A stretch of 64,000 nucleotides of DNA, from positions 2,480,001 to 2,544,000 of the forward strand of contig CP114119.1 of NCBI GenBank assembly GCA_029959195.1, written 5' to 3'. The DNA comes from Dictyophora rubrovolvata. Its lineage: Eukaryota; Basidiomycota; Agaricomycetes; Phallales; Phallaceae. The notes beneath the pieces were generated by a model, which was not told the DNA's origin, did no database searches, and worked only from the letters and a program-made list of their open reading frames with translations. Position numbers and translations under genes: made by a program. Shown piece by piece: positions 49,318 through 60,298 of the stretch; position 1 is the first letter of the stretch, and every line of letters begins with the position of its first letter.

Positions 49318-50866
49318 GGATATTTCTTCCAGGGGGGGAAGGGTCTACTTTTTAAAGGTTTTGGCTCTCATGGGTGTCGGGAAAAAGCGGTGTCCAGAAA
49401 CAAGATTTTCAAGGTGGCCTCAGGTTTCTATTCACCCATAAAGGACAATCGTCCGTCGTCCACATTCTGTTGACGTCCAGGCGATAAAAAGGATGGGGCC
49501 GAATTATTTGACAGTGTATGTCCAATGATTTCCCTTCCCACGTGAGAACGAGATGACTCGCGTTCATTCTCTCGTGAAGCTGGATAAAACGACGAGACTT
49601 TGCGATTGAAAATCGGCACATTCTCCTCTGCGTCTGTCAAAAAAGTGTTCATAAATATAGGACCACAAGAACACACTAAGCATATAGAGTCAGAGACTGA
49701 AATCGAGTATTACTTCGATGCAGAACGACATGCAGTGGTTGTCGCTGACGTATCTTTGGGGAAAAGACAAGGTATGTTATGGTTTTTTCCGAGAAAAGAA
49801 CAAGTCAAGTGCTATCAGGTACTTAGTAAATACTCTTCCTGTTCATGGGGACAACAGAGCATTCGCAAATATCCGATGTCGGATGCAGTGCTGACCATCA
49901 CGGTAACAAGCGGACTTTCGCGAACTTCCGAAGATAAACACTGGAAAATAGTTAGTATACGTATATACGGTTTTGACAGAGTTATCTCGACTTGACGAAA
50001 AAGTACCGCGTACCTTGTAGACCAAGCGTAGTTGCTTACATTAGGCCTCGGCATTGGCCGGAAGCATTCTTTCAGGGTCCAAACGTCTTCGCTCGCGCGT
50101 TCAGTTTGGCCCAAGGCTCCAGAACTCACAAAAAACATCGCGGCCTGGGGAAACTATTCTTGATAACACAAGGAAACGCGGTAGACCGAAATGATCTAAG
50201 AAGGGATGGGTGTGAGTGTTACATCTTATCTCAGCGAAGTTTGAATTTACCTTGCAAATAGTTATTTGCTGAGCCAGTGACTACTATTCCAAAGATGAAT
50301 CATGATATTCTAATTAATATTTCTTGCTTCATTGTCGAAATATATGCCATCCGAGCTTCAACATATGGGTGGGATTAAATGTTGAACATTGACTGTCTGT
50401 CTTCGACAAATATGGTTCTGCTTTGCGCACATCATGATGCATGATCCATCACTCGGGTGCAGACAACTGCATTTAACTGCATTGACGACGTTCAATCATC
50501 GATCCATCAGGAATTCAGATGCATCTTGCAGAAGTGAAAAAAAATTTCTTTTCTTTTCTGTGGAGAAGCTTTAGTTTTGAAGTGTTTGAGTCTAGTAATC
50601 AATTGCATGGGATGTATCGCGTGCGGGTTTTGTTATAGGTAGGGTCTCTTGTTGATCCGTCCCATGCATCCGAGACGACACCGGAAGCCGTCTATGATCC
50701 ATCAGGATGGCTTATACAGGTGAGTAGTGGGATTTATGTACTTGAATACGCACTGTTTCAATACGTATTAAGGATAGTAGCGCCAATTATGCGTTCAACG
50801 TAGATTGGTGTGTAGCACCTCTTCCGTAAGTATTCGTCTTGTATCATTTAACGTCAAGGCATTGAT
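49318..50866. other. Intergenic region with a decayed repeated fragment
   Basis: No whole gene. On the minus strand at 49815-50138 a fragment reads ECFRPMPRPNVSN, which resembles KTFRPMLKSDVSN at about 53450. A possible lone exon reading SLVDPSHASETTPEAVYDPS lies at 50639-50719, bounded by tgttatag and gtgagt. I do not recognise it. Confidence 0.4.
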
Positions 50867-53035
50867 TCACCAATGGTAAGTCGTGGTAGCATATTTAATC
50901 CTGACCCCGATAGCTATCGCGACTTCTATCAAAACCATCGCAACCGTAAACCACCCTGCCGCTTGCATACCCCGTCTTCTATCGGCTGTAGGTAGACCAT
51001 TTGAAGCATTATTGTAGTCTGGGTCTACCATCGCCATTGCAATGCTCAACATGATGACGCCGGCGAGTATGAATATAGCAGAGCACACGGCGAACCCACG
51101 AACGAAGCGGCGTGCGACTATATCGCGGTCCATGTTGATTCCTTCAGAATCGACGATGATACCCATCCCACCAGCAGCAACGGCTGCAGAGACGAAAGTG
51201 GCCGCGGCCCAGGCAATCAGTACAATGTCACCACGGTCACCGCCAAAAACTTTACTCCATGCTACTGAAGCGCCTGAAAGGAACAGTCGATCACAACGTG
51301 CTATCGCCTAACAAAGGAAATCATACCGAAAAAAGCGACGGCACCCAGTGTTGCAAAATTGGTTCTATAACTAGCAGCACTACTCAGGCCAAAGGCCTCT
51401 GAATGGGCCTCTTCATACCGTTCTCTCTTGTGTGGACTGCTGAATGTGACTGGAGCTCCTCTGGATCCACGTCGCCCCATCCACTCACGAGCAGCGGTGT
51501 TGGAAGTTGCAGTTGCTCCACGGAGGGTTGCGCGACCTGAGCGTGCTGTTGATTCTTCCAAGGTTCCAGTGGTGAGTTGTCGTTCACCTATGACATTCTA
51601 GAAATTACGTGAGTACTTAGGCGAGACAGTCCAGAGAACAATAGGTGCACATCTTTAGCTATCTCAGCAACAGTTTCCAGGTTTTCGATCGCTGACTCTA
51701 TCCATGCGTGAATATCTTGTGCCCATTCATACTGGAGTCACGGACTCTTCAGGCGACATCATACTTAATGAATCTAGGATGACTCACCTCTCTGAGTTCC
51801 ATCTCAGTGCACTGGAAATCACTAAATACGCAAATTCTAAAGCAAAACTGACCATACAAACCTTGGTATCCCATGAGCAACCTGAAAATTCGGCGTTATT
51901 GGCCAGCTTCAGCTAAAAACGACGCCTAGTGTGATGTAATGGGGATGTGTGCCATTCATAGTACTTACAAATGCGTCCCATCGTGGTCTTTGCTCTTGCC
52001 AAAAGCTCTGAAGTTCCTCTATTCCAGCCAACAAATGATGGTCTAAGTGGATGAACTACGTTCTGTTGGATCATCATATCGAATTGAAGAAGGTTGAAAG
52101 GTTGTACGCACTGGTCGTAAAGCTTGTACACGCCGCTCCCATATGTCGTTGAGGTCCCTCTAGAATTCAAAGGTCAAAATTTAGTCTAGACGGTTCAAGC
52201 GCAAGCTTCACAAGTACACATATACAGACCTGATGAATCACATAGGTAAATATAGCTGGCCGTACGGTGAGTCTATCTTGGACTGTGGGGAATTCATGAG
52301 AGCTATATCATTGATTAGGGAGCGCTGAGACAGACCTAAAGTACATTCTCTCTCAGCGGCCAGCATGGCAAGGAACCCTTTGCGCTGCGCCTCCAATTTC
52401 CGGCGCTCGGACTTAAGAGAGCCCTCGTCGGGCTCAAACCTCACGTTCAATGAATCGTCTTGAATACCACTACTAGCCATTGGAGCAGACAGAGAGCGGT
52501 GCAAGGAAGACTGACGCTTGGTGAGCGTGGTTGGTGATGCATCAAGACTCGGAGGACCATTCACTTCTCCTTCGACAGATGAGGATATCGCGGCATGCGA
52601 TGAATGAACCGAAGGCGTAGCAGGCTGACTCAATACAAGTCAGGTAGAAACCTCCAAACTGCTGAGGTCCACTGACCTGAGTGTGGGTTGGTGGCGCATC
52701 AAGACTTAGAGTACTATCCTTCACTTCTCCTTCGGCAGATGGGGATGTGGCGGCATGCGATGAATGAATCGAAGGCGTAGCAGGCTGACTCAATACAAGT
52801 CAGGTAGAAACCTCCGAATTGCTGAGGTCCACTGACCTGAGTGTGGGTTAGTGGCGCATCAAGACTCAGAGTACTATCCTTCACTTCTCCTTCGACAGAC
52901 GGGGATGTGGCGGCATGTGATGAATGAATCGAAGGTGTAGCAGGCTTTCTCAATACAAGTCAGGTAGAAACCTCCAAACTGCTGAGGTCCACTAACCTGA
53001 GTGCAAGTTCCGAGATCTGTCTCGTCATTAGACAT
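50867..53035 (-). CDS. Membrane protein with tandemly duplicated 5' exons
   Basis: Unrecognised basidiomycete protein. Exon 1 (53035-52997) is MSNDETDLGTCTQ. Exons 2 and 3 (52944-52837, 52784-52677) each encode 36 near-identical residues (PATPSIHSSHAATSPS to THTQ), and exon 4 (52624-52336) begins with a third copy and runs on to SSLHRSLSAPMASS and RRKLEAQRKGFLAMLAAERE. Further exons give VQDRLTVRPAIFTYVIHQ, DHHLLAGIEELQSFWQEQ, EWAQDIHAWIESAIENL and then a Ser/Arg/Thr-rich stretch. The last part has four likely membrane segments (ATLGAVAFFG, IVLIAWAAATFVSAAVAA, GFAVCSAIFILAGVIML, GWFTVAMVLIEVAIAIGV) and ends YATTTYHW. All duplicated exons are phase 0-0. Exons between 52150 and 51600 are tentative. 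Confidence 0.62.
52625..53000 (-). repeat. 160 bp exon-intron tandem repeat
   Basis: The landmark caggct begins at 52621, 52781 and 52941, an exact 160 bp period. Each unit is a 108 nt exon plus a 52 nt intron. Copies differ at only a few positions, in the introns as well as the exons. The third exon copy is fused into a longer exon. Confidence 0.9.
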
Positions 53036-53224
53036 TGTTGAGTTACAGTCACGCTGTGACTAAGCGTCACTTGTAGACACGCGTCCATTCCCGTCAGTGT
53101 CCGACTCGTGTCAATACACCGAGTGAGGTACGTTCCTTTATTAGTTTAGATCAAAGCGGGTTCAGACTGAATTGGATTAAGCCACTGAAGATACATGGGA
53201 TAACGAATCATTACAGAGGGAAAA

Positions 53225-53360
53225 ATTGCCAGTATTCAGGCCTCCGGTCAGCTCGAATCGGCTGCACGCTTTAGGTAACAATATATATTCAGACGTCGCC
53301 GTCATGAGTAGCGAACTCAGCGATAAATAATAATTTTAGGCCAAGGAACAACACAAGTAT
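53225..53360. repeat. Dispersed repeat, copy A
   Basis: About 130 bp similar to 55785-55920, in the same orientation. Shared stretches include ccagtattc, tccggtcagctcg, tatatattcagacgtcgccg and gaacaacac. Differences are small substitutions and 1-6 base gaps. Confidence 0.8.
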
Positions 53361-53516
53361 ATTTGTGAACGAAAGAAAAATCATCATACTGCGTAGCTTG
53401 TAGTAGTCAATACCAAGCGTACTTCTCAAGTTGCTTACATCAGACTTCAGCATTGGCCGGAAGGTCTTTCTGACGCTTTCAAACATGAAGGTTTGAAGTT
53501 CAGCTGCACCGGCCAT
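53289..53516 (-). pseudogene. Fragment of an unknown membrane protein
   Basis: Open stretch ending FLSFTNILVLFLGLKLLF, a likely membrane segment, then a stop. KTFRPMLKSDVSN resembles ECFRPMPRPNVSN at about 50060, and its 3' half lies inside dispersed repeat A. Probably a remnant of a small duplicated gene; the parent is not in the window. Confidence 0.35.
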
Positions 53517-53958
53517 CCAAGAGATATCATCGATAGATTTGGTCAGAGGCCGTCAGCTAAACCAGAAGATTTTAGGGAATAGATGCCTTAATATTTCCTC
53601 TCGAAGATAAGGCCTTTGCGTATCAAAACCTCTAGCATACCTGGCGTGGTTCATAATCCGAATCAAATTCATCCATCATGTCGATGTTCGATGTCGTACT
53701 GCGACTAAATTCGAATCTCTAATTTTCTGCCGACGTGACTGCATTACACCCAATCCAAATTGTCAGGTTTGAGCGTGTCAGATCAGTTATCACGACCGTT
53801 CTGCACAGCTGCAGCACTGGCACCCGAATGATGCACTCACTCAATTAGTACTAGCTCGAAAATACGGATCTCTGGCCTAAATATTGAAAACCATATTAAC
53901 TTGAAAACGATATTGGGTTCAAACCATCTATGTTCTCCCGTTTTGACGGTTGCCCTCA

Positions 53959-55020
53959 GGGATGAATAGCACGAGCAGTAATAGCCCCTCGGTCTTGGAC
54001 AGTCTTATCCAGGAGATGTACTGGAAGTACGTATTTGATATTCATATCCAAATGTCAATGCTCATTTCCCGGATATTAGTTACGTCTCTAATGTGATTGA
54101 TAGTAGTATATTAGGTGAATTCATCTTTGCTAGGAAGAACATCAAAACTGAAGAAAAACTTAGCACTCCTTTTTTTATGTCACTGTGTTAAGGTTCTCAC
54201 AAGAAGTGGAGTTTATATGGCTCAAGCCTTTCCGTCTTTCGTCTTTGCTTTACATTTGCACGGGGTATGGCGGTTTGGCCCGTCAAGTATTTATATTGGC
54301 TGTTAAACCTGTACCAGGCTTTTGGTAATCATTTCTTCGTCTTGGAAGGCACATATGAAAGTGGACTTATTACTTTCTTTCTAGGCATAATAGCATTTAG
54401 TAGATGCTTTACAAGGTAACAAATCACAAATCCCTTGTCTTTATCCGATGATCTCATTATTCCATATTCGATAGCCTAAACGGTATATCTGCGCTTTACG
54501 GATAAAAAACCAGACAGCAATTTACATGATTTAGCCGAAGAAAGCACAGTTGCTCTCACCGCTAATGTCGCTACTATCTTTACCGACCTCCTCGTATTCG
54601 TTATCTGTATGTGGAAGATATGGGACGTGTGGAAATTGAAGCGTGAAACAGGTATCCAGAATAGCAATGGCCTTGTATCCTTACTCCTCAAACAGAGTGA
54701 GTTTTTATCAAGTCCTATGATAAGATTTAGTAAAAACTATTCCAAGGCTTGTTGAGGTGTTGGTGAGCACTTGATTTTGAAATTCTATATTGATGTTATC
54801 TCATTGAGCTGCAAGCTTTGTTGTTGTTACAACTGTCGTCCTTACAGTTATTGTCGAAATGAGTTATATCAAAACGTTAGCTTAGACCTTTTAATCAACG
54901 TCTTTCTAGGTCGAAAACGTATGCGCTGTTCAGTTGTTTATCCACTGGCATTTGTTTTTAACTCACCGCCTGACCAGCTTGTCGTAGCGAACATTTCAAG
55001 TGCCTTTCAAACTGGGTGAG
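53959..55020 (+). pseudogene. DUF6533-like gene, probably degenerate
   Basis: Starts MNSTSSNSPSVLDSLIQEMY. Family blocks appear in order: NYVSNVID, then FSQEVEFIWLKPFRLSSLLY with ICTGYGGLA (the DUF6533 core), LNGISALYG (position of the RVYALYGR motif), and ANVATIFTDLLVFVICMWKI followed by NSNGLVSLLLKQ. I could not join all blocks in one frame with plausible introns: the YDYLLT part before SQEVEF is missing, and the C-terminal SRLLLNLR block is not found. Either introns were missed or the copy is decaying. It is a distant relative of the gene at 45471-47560. Confidence 0.45.
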
Positions 55021-55784
55021 GTTGTTGAAACACAATTTGCTCACTCCCCAACAAGCATGTCGTACATTCTAGTCGCCAGTTTCACATTAGATCTTCGTCG
55101 ACACAACTCTCCTCGTGGAAATGGCGATGCCCGAGGCAGAAGATGGCAATGAGGGGACAGCTTGGAACTTGAACCAGCCTCAGGCAGGCTGATTCCGCTG
55201 AAAATACTGTGCCGTTGGGGTTCATACAAAAACCTGCCAAATTGGCTGGTCATTTCAATACTTATTTATACTGTACTTAGAAAAATCTCGAAAACTTCAC
55301 GAAGGTCTTCGATTAGGTTTGAACACTAGCACAGATGTCGTCTTTTACAGAATCATGCCCAGATGTTATTATCGCGTATGTATGATGCTGTTGCGTGGTG
55401 GTAGGTCCGGTCCGGTTTGGAACCAGTTTGGGGACTGGACTGGAACTGAGATCGTTCAGAATATCTAGCTGATTTGACTGAAGCCAAATCATAGTAATTC
55501 ATAGAATTTCGGGCGTCGCCGGTCCCAATACGAAGCAAAACAGGCAGTCTTATTATTAGGATCGTTTCGCAGCCTTGTAGCCTTTTTATTCCCGTTTGCA
55601 AACGACTATAATTAGATGGTTTACAGATTTAAAGAGGGGGAAAGAAAACTATCTCAGGGGGAAAGACTGAATTTGGGGATTAGAAACTGTCAATCATCGG
55701 TTTCAGACTAAACCGAACTAAGCCAAACTAAACATACACGAGATTCAAATTTTTGCAACGAATCATTGCAGGGGAACATTTTTA

Positions 55785-55920
55785 CCAGTATTCGGGCTTC
55801 CGGTCAGCTCGTCGGTTGCACGCTTTGGGTAACAGTATATATTCAGACGTCGCCGTTATGAGTAATAGCGAACCTAGCGATAAATAATTAATTTTCGGCT
55901 GAGGAACAACACGAGACATC
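55785..55920. repeat. Dispersed repeat, copy B
   Basis: Second copy of the repeat at 53225-53360. The open frame seen across copy A is not kept. Confidence 0.8.
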
Positions 55921-56166
55921 TGTGAAAGCTACGACATTGACACTATTAATCCAGTTTTGGCATACAAGAACCAATGGATATTAATGACAAGGACCATCGT
56001 CCAATAAAAGAAGAGCGGAATTCAACTTGTTAAGCTGAGAATGTGCATATCGTTATGGAAAATGAGAGGGTAGTGAGAGAGGGACTGTTTGTTGGTTAAT
56101 CTGAGTAGTCGAGATGATCTTTACGCTGTTCACGCCATCATTACTTCCGTGTTAAAATGAGTCATG

Positions 56167-56316
56167 GATTATGACAGTCGATGGCTTTACCCATGCCTCC
56201 GTACCTTAGGGCCCCATCGACATCCATCTTATTCACCATCGATTATGACAGCTGATGGCTTCACCCATGCCTTCGTACCTTGGGGTCTCATCGATATCCA
56301 TTCCTTATTCACCATT
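56167..56316. repeat. 74 bp direct tandem duplication
   Basis: gattatgacag starts at 56167 and again at 56241. The two units share gatggct, acccatgcc, cgtacctt and ttattcacca and differ at roughly one base in eight. Confidence 0.85.
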
Positions 56317-57546
56317 TCTTCGGCTGTTTTTTTATTATATATGTTTATGAATTAATGGAAGTGCATCTAAAATCTATGTTATGTTATGGAATCTTCTTGT
56401 ACATATAACATACATTGGATTCTTGAAACACTGGTGACTCGCTTGAAGCATTCCAACAGATATGTGGTGCCGAATGGGAACGTCATCTGACAGGGTTCGA
56501 CGAGAGATGTTTTCAGGAACAGTCTAAAGTTGTCGACAAAAGATGTCCCCCGCACGAGCAGATTCGAAGAGCGGATTACATTCTTCTATTGTGGGTTTAG
56601 CTTTTGATGTCAACAAACGAACCCTCAAGGAAGAGTATTTCCGTAACATCGGCAATAGGATCCTTCCGACGACGCATTTCCCCTCAAAGAATGTCGCAGC
56701 ACTCTGTATTGTAGCTGGTCAAATGATAACGACATCGCTTGGGTGTGTTTGTAACCTGAAATGGAAATACTTGCAGATCCTGGACTGTAATAGGCCAATG
56801 CCGTTTTGGAGGTTAGTAAACGTTCGCCGGATGTTGCTAATGAAACAAAGTGCACATGGATAGAGTTTGCATCTTCCCCGGAAATAAAGAACCGCCGTCA
56901 TGTTCTGTGAACAAAAAATAAATAGATCGAAGACAAGCCTGGGAACGCCAGGCTTCCACGGAAAGCTTTTAAAGCCGTGCAAATGAATGCATATCCAAAA
57001 TAGTGATAATATAGCAGTAGTTAAAGATGATGAATATCGAGGGACAAGGCACCAGTAAATACTAATCCAGGTTGGCATCCAGCTCGGGAGTCACTAATTT
57101 GACCTCATTTCGGAGTCGGCCTTTCCAACCACCGACACAATTCAGTTGAATTCTTTGGAAGGAATGGGAAAAATTTGGAGAATCAAGAACAAAAATGTCT
57201 AGCATTGGTTGTCACGAGAGAGCTCCCTTCGATCCCAATTGAAATTTTGAAACTCAGAAAATGGTGATACCGCTTTGAGCTTTGGCCTCGATGTCCGTCA
57301 CTCGTTTATCCATTTCCAAAGAAAACTCTCGCTATGCTACGAAACAGGTGCATATGATATGACATATCAGTGACGCACCACATGATATACTATGCGTGCT
57401 GGCTGTATATAAGGCAAAGGTCCTGAGGCAAGTTGGTCAATAGCGAAAAGCTCGACTTTCAATTTCAGTGTCATTTTCTACTTGAACGACGGTGGTGACA
57501 TTCTGCTTCATATCTTCAAACACAGAACTGACCTTTTTTCCAGACT

Positions 57547-58881
57547 ATGTCTAACATCGTGAGACCCTCGGCTGCATCTTTCAGGAGAGCAGGATGGATC
57601 GCTGCTAACAAGAAATCCCTGCTCGGCTACATCAATTCATTGCTCACCACGTTCACCAGACATCGTGATGCAGGAGAAGAGCTACTTCCTCCTGTTAGAA
57701 AATTCAAAGAATTCATTGAAAAGGACCCCGTTGTCTTCACGGATTTTGTTAGAATGTTCGAACGAGCAACTGAAAGCGTATGGCGTCTCCCTGACTAACC
57801 CTCGTAAATTTTTGAGTACCCCTTCTCTAGCCCAAGAACTATCAAGAACTGATCGTACTATTCAATGAAATATTCCGTCAAGCACCCGTTTTCGGCACCT
57901 TGGGGCCCCCTGTATACATGATTATGGCACAAAATATGAACACGCAGGGCGGATTCTCCGCTTACACCAAAGAGGTTGTCAATCATCATTTCAAGAAGAT
58001 GTTTGAGACTTGGGTTCTTTACCTCAATTCCAAAGATTCTCGCAGCGTCCTCAACTCTGGGAACGATGGATGGCTTAGCACTGCTGCCTTTAATGCCCTG
58101 ATGGCGGAATACGACGGTCGCACGTTCGTGCAAGTCTTTATTTGCAATCCCGAAGAAGAGTACTATGGTTTTATATCCTTCGAGGACTTCTTTAACCGCC
58201 GTTACCGGTCGCCTGAAATTGATCGCCCCACAGGTCCTATTGGTGACTTGCGCCTCATCAGCGCTCCCTGTGAATCCAATACATATGCGTACCAGCAAAA
58301 CGTTCAGCTGGTTGATGAGCTTTTCATTAAGGACGAGAGGTACTCCCTTTTGCACCTGCTCGCCGACGACCCTTACACATCAGAATTCATCGGCGGGAGC
58401 GTGCTCCAATCATTCCTTAACACCACGGGGTACCACCGCTGGCACGCTCCGGTCAATGGGGTCGTCAAGAAGATTGTTACTGTCCCAGGGACCTACTTCA
58501 CTCAAGCACCCCGACACCCTTGACTCTGTAATCCCGCCTCCGGAATCTGACGAGCTCCCTCCTTACCTGAAATCACTCAGGTTCTTCGCCAATACCAATA
58601 CTCGCATGCTTATCTTCATCGACGCTGACAACACCAACGTCGGCCTTGTTTGCTTCATCGCCATCGGAATGACCGAAATTTCCAGTTGTGAAGCCACCGT
58701 TTATGAAGGACAACACGTCGTGCGAGGAGATGAGTTGGGCATGTTCCACTTTGGTGGATCTTCTTCTGCCCTTGTTTTCCGTGCTGCTGCAAATGTTGTT
58801 GTCGAGCCCAAATATACACTACCCGGCGCCGTGCTCAAAATTAACAGTATCATCGCTGGTGCACCTCTCGCCTCCTGCTAG
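57547..58881 (+). CDS. PsiD-like (PSD-family) decarboxylase, copy 1, frame interrupted
   Basis: Relative of the PLP-independent tryptophan decarboxylase PsiD, itself a soluble offshoot of phosphatidylserine decarboxylase. Exon 1 (57547-57777) has FKEFIEKDPVVFTDFVRMFE; a 53 nt intron leads to exon 2 from 57831. Motifs in PsiD order: PKNYQELIVLFNEIF, APVFGTLGPPVYMIMAQ, GGFSAYTKEVVNHHFKKMF, YYGFISFEDFFNRRYRSPEI, SAPCESNTYAYQ, GYHRWHAPVNGVVKKI, then EATVYEGQHVVRGDELGMFH. The self-cleavage serine motif FGGSSSAL is present. The frame changes at a run of four C (58509-58512); copy 2 has three C there and stays in frame. This may be a true one-base insertion or an assembly error. If intact, the product would be a cytosolic aromatic amino acid decarboxylase of about 430 residues with a pyruvoyl group. 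No psilocybin-pathway genes lie nearby. Confidence 0.8.
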
Positions 58882-60298
58882 GGGAGCATCGTGGCGACAT
58901 TGTTGGAGTTAACTAAAGCGAGCGTGGTACAGAATTTTTTCATGTCCCTGACGACGTCTCTATCTTTTTGTATTGTTTGTACCATGTCCCATGTATGTAA
59001 CTTGGATACTTCTCCTGAAATGAAGATTGTGTAAATGACATCGCATCTATTAAGCTGGGCAAATAAGCTCGGAGGCGCAAACGCGTACCCTCAAGTAAGA
59101 GAAGCGCGCTCAAATCGGAGTTTGAATACTGAACGGGCGGGGTATAAAAACACTCCAACGCCCGTAAGATGCTTTTTTTTTTTTCTTTGATTCTTCCACG
59201 ATCAACACGCCTATGAAGAAACTCCCGTGGCAATGAGACGAGGTTGATGCTCTGTTCCGCAGAGAGTCGACGTTGACATCGTCCGTTTGGCCATATCTAC
59301 CTTGTTACGTCTAAAAGAAACGGACTGTGATAAGCATCTGAGGCGTTCCGACCCGGGCCGTTGTTATTCCCCACACTTTTTGTTTTTATGTCGGTATAGA
59401 AATAATATACGTGTTTTTTTTTTTTTGCTTTTGATGGTGTGTCAATAATCCCGGGAGTCGCACCGCAGTCTACGATCATTTTTTGGATGGACGCTCTTTT
59501 GTTCTATTCACGCAGGCCGGCGCATCGTCATATGGGAGGAACAAGGTCGCGTTACAAAACAGACTTATTCAGTGTTGACTACAAAAGGCGGCCCATATGT
59601 AGCATAGTTCCGTAGGGATGGTGTTGAAAATCTTGTGCTGATTGATTTCTGCAGAGAATAATATTGAAAAAGTCGCGATTTTGTACTTCAAAATATGACA
59701 ACCTTTACCGGATAGTTTTTACCACGACAGTTTTTACGCAGCAGTGTGTGGTCCTTCCACAGTGCCCACCGCCGTAATACAAGGAGTCGTCGCCCTTAGG
59801 TTAGTGTTGTGTGGAATGGAACGAATGCAGTTTGCTGTAAGTACTGCCACCGCTGCGACTGTCAAATCGTACTCTGAATCCAGACTGCATTTAGGTGTTA
59901 GCCTGTACACTTGTGAGAATACTCGTAATTGGCAAGATTATGTACACGTCATGTCAATCGGCTCACTGGCTTTATTGACATGGAGTTCTCCGTTTGGTCA
60001 GATAGTGGCTGAATGCAGTTGGGTGTTTTTCAAAACTACGATGACCCGCAGAAGGGAAGATCTATCTGGCAAAGATTATGTGCCAAAGTAGTAAGTACTA
60101 AGGTTCCCACCACGGTCCGATGAGAGTGGTCCTCATAAAAAGAAATATAATATTTATGTCGCTTCAATGGTCTATATAAACCGGGGTTTTATAATTGTTT
60201 GACACTGACCTACGATCACTTGCACATTCTTCTCTAGGTATTTATGTTCTACCTGTGAATACCACCCTTTTCAATGCTTATTTTCAACTTTATAGACC
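58882..60298. other. Intergenic region between decarboxylase copies
   Basis: Holds poly-T runs (59170, 59413) and an open stretch at 59744-60091 (plus) with LRLVLCGMERMQFAV and IGSLALLTWSS, which I cannot assign. A TATA-like tctatataaacc lies at 60171, 128 bp before copy 2. Confidence 0.4.

Larger units (their letters stand above)
53036..53958. other. Intergenic region with repeat and fragment
   Basis: Contains the promoter of the exon-duplicated gene, one copy of a dispersed repeat (53225-53360) and a short minus-strand fragment (53289-53516). No complete gene. Confidence 0.45.
55021..57546. other. Long intergenic region with repeats
   Basis: Contains dispersed repeat B (55785-55920), a 74 bp tandem duplication (56167-56316), quasi-repetitive ccggtccggtttggaacc text at about 55405 and actaaaccgaactaagccaa at 55708. 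An open stretch at 56543-56863 (plus) has no recognisable domain. The last 200 bp hold a TATA-like gtatataagg at 57405, likely the promoter of the decarboxylase-like gene. Confidence 0.45.
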
